This document shows, piece by piece, positions 26,701 through 35,700 of a stretch of DNA of 64,000 nucleotides; the first letter of the stretch is position 1; every line of letters begins with the position of its first letter. The notes under the pieces were generated by a model. It saw only the letters and a program-made list of their open reading frames with translations, did no database searches and was not told the origin of the DNA. This stretch comes from Owenia fusiformis (Eukaryota; Annelida; Polychaeta; Sabellida; Oweniidae). The translations under genes were made by a program, and so were the position numbers. The stretch lies in contig CAIIXF020000002.1 in assembly GCA_903813345.2 (NCBI GenBank), positions 5,062,001 to 5,126,000 of the forward strand, in the 5' to 3' direction.

Positions 26701-29700
26701 GGACAGTCTACTAAACAGGAAGTCAGCCTTCTTGTAACATGTGATGAATCCTGCTGAATTGCGATCGATGATAGCGGGAAATATGAGATTTTCTGTGGAG
26801 TCACTCACACCTTTGAAATGGTTTGGAATACTGATGAATTTCTTCATCTCTCTGAAGTACTTGGCTTTGACTTCTTCCAGTGCAGGCCTGAACTGAAGTC
26901 TCTGCTGCCTGAAGATGAAATAGATTTCATGTATATTTGTACAAGGATTTTCATTGGTTGATACACATGCAAGGTACTGTAGATTGGGTTAATCTGGCGC
27001 CTGCTTTAATTTGGCGAAATTGAAAAATTAAATAGCCGCCAATATACCAAAAATTACAAAATCGCCAAATTAAGTAGCGCCAAATTAACCCAATCTACAG
27101 TAATACTGTGACAATAAACACCTACCGATGCTTACAAAACTGTAACAACTTGTTACAGATGTGTCAGTTCTTGATAGTGACATAAAATACCATTTCATTA
27201 TTTTATCACGAAAAGAATTCACTCTTATTTTTCAAACTGAGTGTCACTGTTTCCAAAAATTATATGACAAAATAAGGAAATAAATACACATGGACCATTT
27301 CATTTTTCTTTAATACTCACAATTAATGCCAACAGTTCAAAATAGTATTAAATTCTTTTTTCAATAATTGCAGGGAGAAGAAAAAAGAAAAAAAATTAAA
27401 TATGGACTCAAGAGTGAAGTGAGTGGTGGCAGGGAAACCTACACATTTGCACATTTTTCTAAAAATGATGCAGTGAGCTTGAGAATTTTCAAATTAGTGG
27501 ATTTAGTTAAGTTTGAATATCCATAAAGAAATAATTCTACTTTGTCCCTCTTGTGTTTGAATTGAGAATAACCAAAATTAAGAAAAGCTAAATTGTTTTC
27601 CAACTCTTCTATTGTATTAAATTGGACTGAATATATATACAACATACCCTCACCCTCTCTTATTAAAAATTCATGAAAAATTTATTGTTCAATATACATG
27701 TACCTTATTATAAGAAAGAAGGACTTGGCCTAACTTGAAACAAGGTCTACAGAAAACACCTATACCTGTAAGTTAGTTCAACCTTGATTTCAGGTAAATT
27801 CTCATTAAGGGCCTCTAGTCCCATCTGGTACTGGTGCTCTAATGCCTTATACAGCTGTCTGTCCCAGTGAGCCTTCCAAGGTTTCATATTACTTGCAGAG
27901 AACCCCTGCAAGAGAGATAAAATCTTAAAGCAACATTTCATCATCATCTGAATGTCTATTAAAAAAACATTCAAAAAGTGGCTGTCGGGGTCTTTTTACA
28001 AAATTACACATATTCACACGTTTGTTGCCTAAGCTTTCCACAAGCCTGAATATCAACTCTTAACAACATTAAATCTGAAAAAAAATATTTTCATTTTAAT
28101 GTTCTCTCTGTAAACCACATACCTGAGTGACAAGGTTCGCCATGAGCTGTCTTATCTCCATCAAGATGTCCTTCCAGCGAGACTGTTGCCGCAAAAGATC
28201 TATTCCTATTAGACTTGAAACCTGAAATTGTTGACAACACTTTTTGAGTCATGTATCTTATTTTCAGTAGTTGTAGGTGTTGGTAGAGTTCAAGAAATTA
28301 CAAAACATTTCTGTCACTTGGGTAAGATAATTTCTGAATTTCAAGAATTCACAAAACTTTTTCTAAATTACATAATATCTGGAATTTAAGTTGAGTTAAG
28401 GTCTCATGGAAGTTAACAAGAAATGACAAAACAAAAAATGACAAAGCCATGCTGGATTTTGAAAATTTTTTGAACCAAGATAACAGAGTTCTGTTTGGAC
28501 CTCCAGTCAGTTTAACTAGTTCCACATATCATTTACATGACTGGCAACACAATTGAAATGGTCAGAATGACCATAAACATGATAAAATAACCTTTTCAGC
28601 CCTTTGAAAATGTGACTGAAAAATAGCTAAAAGTAGGTGCTCAGGAAAGGTCAATCAACAGAATCTTTTGATTTTTTCAGAAAATGTGTCCAATATATTG
28701 CTCTAAATGACACAATCTTTGAAATTTAAAAAAATTGTCTGAAACAATAATGGCTGTTGTAAAAAGGAAAATAGATCGATTTTCAATTCAGTTTTTTTAA
28801 ATTTTTTCTTTTTCTAAGAATGATATCAAATTTGTTTAAATTGTATCATTTAGAGCAATATATTGGGCACATTTTCTGAAAAAGTCAAAAGATTCTGTTC
28901 AGTGACCTTTCCTGAGCACAGACTCTTAGCTATTTTTTAGTCACATTTTCAGAGGGCTGAAAAGGTTATTCTATCATGTTTATGGTCATTCTGACCATTT
29001 CAATTGTGTTCCCGGTCATGTAAATGATATGTGGAACTAGTTAAACTGACTGGAGGTCCAAACAGAACTCTGTTATCTTGGTTCAAAAAATTTTCAAAAT
29101 CCAGCATGGCTTTGTCATTTTTTGTTTTGTCATTTCCTGTTAACTTCCATGAGACCTTAAATTAATTTTCAGGCTCATCATATCGAGTTTGATTTAGGTG
29201 TTAGCATGTACTTCAGTGCTTTCAGTAGGTTTGTCCAAGGGTGTGTCCCTGGGACGGATTGATTTTCAAAAAGCACTGAGTCTGTACCATGTTTCGACGC
29301 TATTGTTAATGAAACAAATGTTGTTCACATAATCGATGCTTTACCTTGTCTGCCACTATGTGGTGGCTCTTCCTTAGTCGTCTATTCTCTGATGTCAGCC
29401 TGTCTGCAGCTGCTTGGAGCTTCTGGATGTAGTTTTCCAACTCATCTGGGTTATCCCATGTCACCTGTACACCATCCCCTTTAGCTTTTGTACCTAACAT
29501 AGAGCACAATGTGTTCAAACCTGCTTTGTTCTTAATTTAGTTAAACACTTCAGGCCCGTAGCCAGGATTTGCCAAGTTGGGGTTCACTTTTTGAAAAATT
29601 CCAGGGGGGTTCACTTGTGACAATTTTGGTCCAAAAATGGCCAAAATCACTTCAAAAGTGCTCAGAATGGTGAAAAACTGCATGATTTTGAAAGATTTTT

Positions 29701-32700
29701 GTCCAGGGGGGTTTTGCTCCAACCAATCGAACCCCCCATGGCTATGGGCCTGCTCTGAGTGGAAATAATCGGTTGATCTGTTGAATAATTTGAGGGGACT
29801 TAGGGAGGCGGACAAAAATATAATTTCAGCCCCAATTTTACCAAAACAGACAAAATGCATTATAATTATATTCATACAATCATTTAAATGTGTGGATAAG
29901 TTGTTATTAGATACCTGATTTTGGATTCTTGATTAGTTTCTCAAAGGCCAGTGCAGAGTCTAACATCATTGCTTGTTGACTTGGGATCATCTGCTGGTCT
30001 ATGGTGTTGTAGAAGTGGGCAACCTAATGAGTACAATGTAAGGAAGTGGTTTGGGTTTGTTTACAACTGTACAACACAGCGTGAACAAAGTAGAGTTTTT
30101 ACCAAGAAAAAAAACAAGAAATTAATATGGCAGAACATCACCACCTGGAAAGTTATTGCAAATGCTTGCAAAAATGTAACAATATGTTATAGATTGCTGA
30201 ATGCTGAACACTTGTTACAAAAATGTTGGCTATAAGAATATGTTACTGCTACAGAAAATGTGTGTTAAATGTAGCTAAGTGTACCAAAAAAACCTGCTGG
30301 ACAAAAAATCTAGAGTATACAATTTTAAATATCAATGCAATTTATATTATACTAATTCATTTATTTAAGTGTTACAAAATTTCCAACAAACCTGTTTCAA
30401 AATAACGCCATGGCGATAGAACTTCTGACCAATGGCAGCAGTGTGCTGTACTTTGGCCGGAATAGGGAATCCCATGGCTGTCAACTGTCGAACCTCTCTC
30501 AGCAAAGTAACGAGCCTTTCTCCATAATTTACACGCAGTTTCCCATCTGTATGGCTCAGTTCCATCAGACGTCCATTGGTCTCCAGACTGAAAATTAATA
30601 TTCAATCTAGTTTAAATCTGTTTTATCTTCTTAAATTTGAAACAAGAGCAGTTCATAATCTTTGTCAGTTTCTGTCATTATATGACAATCAAAACACATA
30701 AAGCTAGACCCATTCCACCTGTTAAAACCTTAATTGTATACAGTAGGAATGAAAAGTAAAAGTTAGAGCCAGTTTTGATGAAAGATCTAACAGCTAGTTT
30801 TATTGTTTGACTAGAATTCAAGTGAAAATCAACACATTTCAGAACATATATTGCAATATTTTTGAAAAATTAAAAATTAACAAAATGAGGATGTCCCATT
30901 TGCCCACCAGCTGCATGGGAGATAGACACCCTCAAGTGAATGACAAGTACAGATGACCACCCAACAAATCACAAGTACTAGTCAGACAATCTTCATAAAA
31001 TCCATTCTCTCATATATATACAACACAATATCTAATCTTATTATCTGGTGTCTGTTGTTTATACAGACTGAATATCATTTTCATGAAATGTTAGCATTAT
31101 TTCAAGTAATAAGATTACGAAGGGAGATGTACTTGAATGAAATAAAAGATTCCAGTAATGTTGAGAATTCTGTATAACAAATAGGGAAAAAGAACTTCCA
31201 ACATTTATTAAATATCAAAAATCAAACTATATGGACTTCATAAAACACATTAAAATATGTCAGGAGTCTGTATGTGTTTAAAATATATAACGATGACTGG
31301 AATATTATAAGTACAATTCAAGAGATCCTCGAGATTACGGTATTTTATACACTTCATCAACTGATCAAGGTGATATCTTTTAAATGAATAATGCTCTATG
31401 TATATTGATTGGATGGTGAGTGTTTGTATTAAATCAATTTTTATATTTTATGCAGGCCCGTTACCGCATGATTTTGAAAGAATTTTTGGCCAGGGGGGGG
31501 CTCGCCCGAACCCTGCGAACCCCCCCCTGGCCAAAAATTCTTTCAAAATCATGCGGTTTTTCAACATTTTGAGCACTTCTCAAGTGATTTTAGCCATATT
31601 TGAGCCACATTTGTCAAATGTGAACCCCCCCTGGAAATTTTTGAAAAACGAACCCCCCCTTGGCAAATCCTGGCTACGGGCCTGTTATGTCAAACATTTG
31701 TAGCACTAGACAGTTTATCAGGGGTGAAAAATGCATATCTTAAATTTTGTGTATTTTCGAACACTAGGATGAGATGGGGAAGTGGAGGGAGGATATATTT
31801 ATTGTTTGAAGGAAGATGATGCCAGTGTAAGATCGACATGTATTAAGAATCAGATTAAAACAAGACATTAACATGCAAAATGTCACCACTGCCATTTGTT
31901 ACAAACACTGTACGCAGCCTACCGCACACCATCCTTAAAAAAGTGGGAGACTATAACAATATGTCACCACTTGTGGTTTCAGTTAAAATAATTTTTACCT
32001 GAGAGAAGCATCCGAGTCCTCTATTTGAGCCACCATATCTCGGGACCAATCATCAAACTGGTCACGTCGCCAATTTTGCAGCTCTTCTAACAGATCTGAG
32101 GAATCGCGACGGAATTTTCCAAATCCAGAGAGGTCACCTAGCAACGCTTCTGCAGTGTTGGATGTTTCTTCAACCTTTCGAATCACAATTATTTACCTTT
32201 TAATACCATTTAGTGCATAATTCTTAAGTCAGTTAAGCCATTGTCATTCTTTCAAATATCACATACTGATTAATTGAATTCAGGGATAAAGCACTGAAAT
32301 GGACAAATCCACAATACTTAGTGTGTTAAAAGTTTTACATTATTTTACTTTCAAATACATTGTTGGCCAAGTGATCTAGAGCACTGAACTAGTCAAGCTA
32401 GGTGATGTGTCTTAACCATGAGGTCGAGAGTTCGAGAAGTGTAAGCTCCTTGTGTTTATCAGTTTATGATACAAAAATGATATTCTTAGAAACAGAATCT
32501 GGTCTGTTTATGATGCACACTTTTTCTGTTTCGTGTTTCATTGAATCCCACATCTACCTTAAATTATTTACATACAATGAAAACATGATTTAACTGAGAT
32601 AGGATTGAGTGTTGAAGGTTGCTTCTAGTTTGTCCATGTGAGGTTTCATGGTGATTCGGTGGGGGGGATGTTTGGAGCAAGTTTTGAGTTTGTGACTGGT

Positions 32701-35700
32701 TGGTGTGTGTGTGTTGTAAAATATGTTTGGAACAAAAAATAAAATAAAAATGATTTAACCGAGATGAATCCCATACCTTAGCCTCTAGCTGCCTAACCCA
32801 TACAATGTTGTTGACAACCTCTGGGAGGTTCTTTCCCTTAGGGGGTTTCTTCCCACCAGATGTACGCTGAACAAAGTCATCACGTAACTGCTTGATGTAC
32901 ACCTGAAGCTGACCTAAGAGGGTCTCACTGGAAATATAGGATTATACATGTAATTTTAATAAACCTTTATTTGATTACACTCACTAAAATGACTTGAAAT
33001 TTAAATGCAATAAGATACAGTTCTGTTGAATTTCATTGGCTTAATTTTTTAACTTGAGGTGGGCATCACGAGCACATGATTTTTGCAACTACATTTGTGC
33101 ATGATTTCAGTATGAATTTGGACTTTACAGTTTTTATTCCTTACCGTTCAGAGACCATATCTTTACTAATACTCGGTCTCTTAATCAGTTCTTTATACTT
33201 CTGAAACTCTCGTAAAAGCTGCTGGGAATTAGCCTCCATTCCTCTAAACTGCGATCTTAACTTTCCTGCGATTTTTTGCTCAGCTGGCGACATGGCACGC
33301 TCGTACTGGGCCACAGCAGCTTTCCATAGGGGTTGAGTGTATGGGTTGTACTGCAGGGGGTTAAGACCAGAGAAGGGGGAGAATGCATCTGCTGTACCCA
33401 GGTTCTGTTGGTCTTGTTGAGAAAGTAGACGAACAAGTTGTTCATGCACTGATCTCAGCGTTAGAATCTGAAACAAATGATAAAATTTCAAAAAGGCATT
33501 AACATGCAAAATGTCACTACCTGCCATTTTATACGGACACTGACTGCCACTGACACTGACACTGAATGCCCAACTCCAACAGCTGAACACAAGTCCAAAG
33601 TTGGAGAATATTTGGCACCTGCACCACTTCTGGTGGTGAAATCAAAACTATTTTAAGTGGTAAATGTTTCATACTGGAAATAAAGTAGGCTGATGCTACA
33701 TTTGAATGAAATAAGTTAATCAACATGGAGCTACCTCTATTATATTATACAGAAATTATAAAAATACATGTAATTCTTTCAAATTTTAAGAGAAAATGAC
33801 TTCATTTTATAAACACAAGGAGTGGCATTTACAGTTCAAAATCCTAAATTGTACAGAAATTATACTTTTCTCTTTAGAGAAATTTAATTTAATCATTTTG
33901 CAAATATGAAAAATGTATTACCTCTTGTAGACGCTGACCAAGATTGCTTAAATTCTCAGGAACAAACTTCTCTCCCTTCCATGGATGTAGACTGTAGCGC
34001 TTCCAGAACTGAACCGTCAATGTCTCACATGCTTGTACCCATCGGTCACAAATTGCAAGTCCTTGGCGTAAAGCTTCCTTTACTTTACTGAAGGTTCCCT
34101 TCCAAAGATCCTGTTCTCCAAGCTTTCTTTGTACATATCTGCCTAGGGAACCACCTTAATGAAAGATTAAAGTATTTGATATTTGAAATCCCTAAATTCA
34201 TCCTAATAACAATTACAGGATGGGCCAAAAATGCAAGAATGCAATTCTTTAGCAATATTTGGATGAGAAAGGTTAATGGACAATGGGGGTGTGAAACAAA
34301 TTCTCAGTTTCACAGTGATTATAGTTATGTTCCATTATATGTTGATATCAGATGGACCTTTTGTAAAGATTATTCATAAGGCCTATAGCCAGCTTTTGAC
34401 GCATGGTGTTTATAATATTGTAACTAGATTTCTGCTAAAAATGGAACATTCAGGATACTCTACGATGCCTGGCAATTATTGATTTGAAAGGGCACTGTAA
34501 GTTAGATGGGACAATTTTGTGAGTTAGAGGGGACAACTTTGATAGGTAGAGGGGACAATATTGGTATCTAAATCAAATTTGTGTATTCAATATGTGTTGA
34601 CATTTAACAGAGCTACATGTATATCCTTATTTCATGATCATTAGTGTACCTATTACGTCCATCAGATGTCGCATACGATCTTCAGGATACAGTGGGGAAT
34701 ATTCAGCCTGCTTCCAGACATCGTCCAAACTGTCCTGTGCCGTATCTACCAGCTCCACCACTTCAGCCAAAGAGAGTTGTTCTAGGCTATTGAACTCCTT
34801 AGCTATGGGCTAGAAAATTGTCCAATCTCTGAACATTAGAGCATGCACTGCTTATCTGCAGTGATGGCTATCATTTGTTTTAAACTACATGTATTCACTC
34901 TGGCCATTTTAGCTGTGATTGGCGCCTGGGCGCTTAAAGTAAGTCAAAACAGTTTAAAAAGTTGTCCTTTAAGCGCCCATATGAGTCCCGTCTGAGAAAA
35001 ATGCTGGAGTTTCACTTTCAGTTTGGAAAAAAATTGGAAAAAACTTTTACTCTAGCCTAAATAATATAAGCCATTGTAAGGGACGAATAATGTAAGAAAA
35101 TAACATGATAGCCAATATCAGGTTTGTTTATCAGGGGTTTCATTAGCAGCAGGCAATTTTCAGTTTGTTTTCACAAAATCGCCTGTTGTTTTTAGGGATT
35201 TTTTCAACTTTTCCATGTCTTTATGATTTCCATTAATTTGGCCTGTTTTTTTCATTTATTTAGCCTGCTGTGAGAAATTCTGGTGAAACCACTGTTTATT
35301 GACTGTTTATGTATTTTAAAATTAATTCGAATGAATCTTACCTGAAACAGTTCCTGAATATACTGGGCTCTTTCTTTATCATCTCTGTTACGTCCTGACA
35401 TTGCCATTTCAGCCCAGTACTGGAATTCCTCAGATGGTGTAAGAATCCCTGTAATGATAAATTATTGCGCATGAATATAAAACCAACATACAAAACCATC
35501 TTGATTCACAAGGTTTCATTTGTGCAAACCTCTTAAGCATCTATGTTCACTCAGCTCCCCTCAGTATGAACATAGTGAAGACTATATGAGTGTGCAAAGA
35601 TGCCTCTATAGACCAAATGGGAAGGAAAGATGTCATTAACAAAAATGTAAAATATTTTGGACAATTGTAAGAAAATCCAATTGAATATGTTATCTATAGT

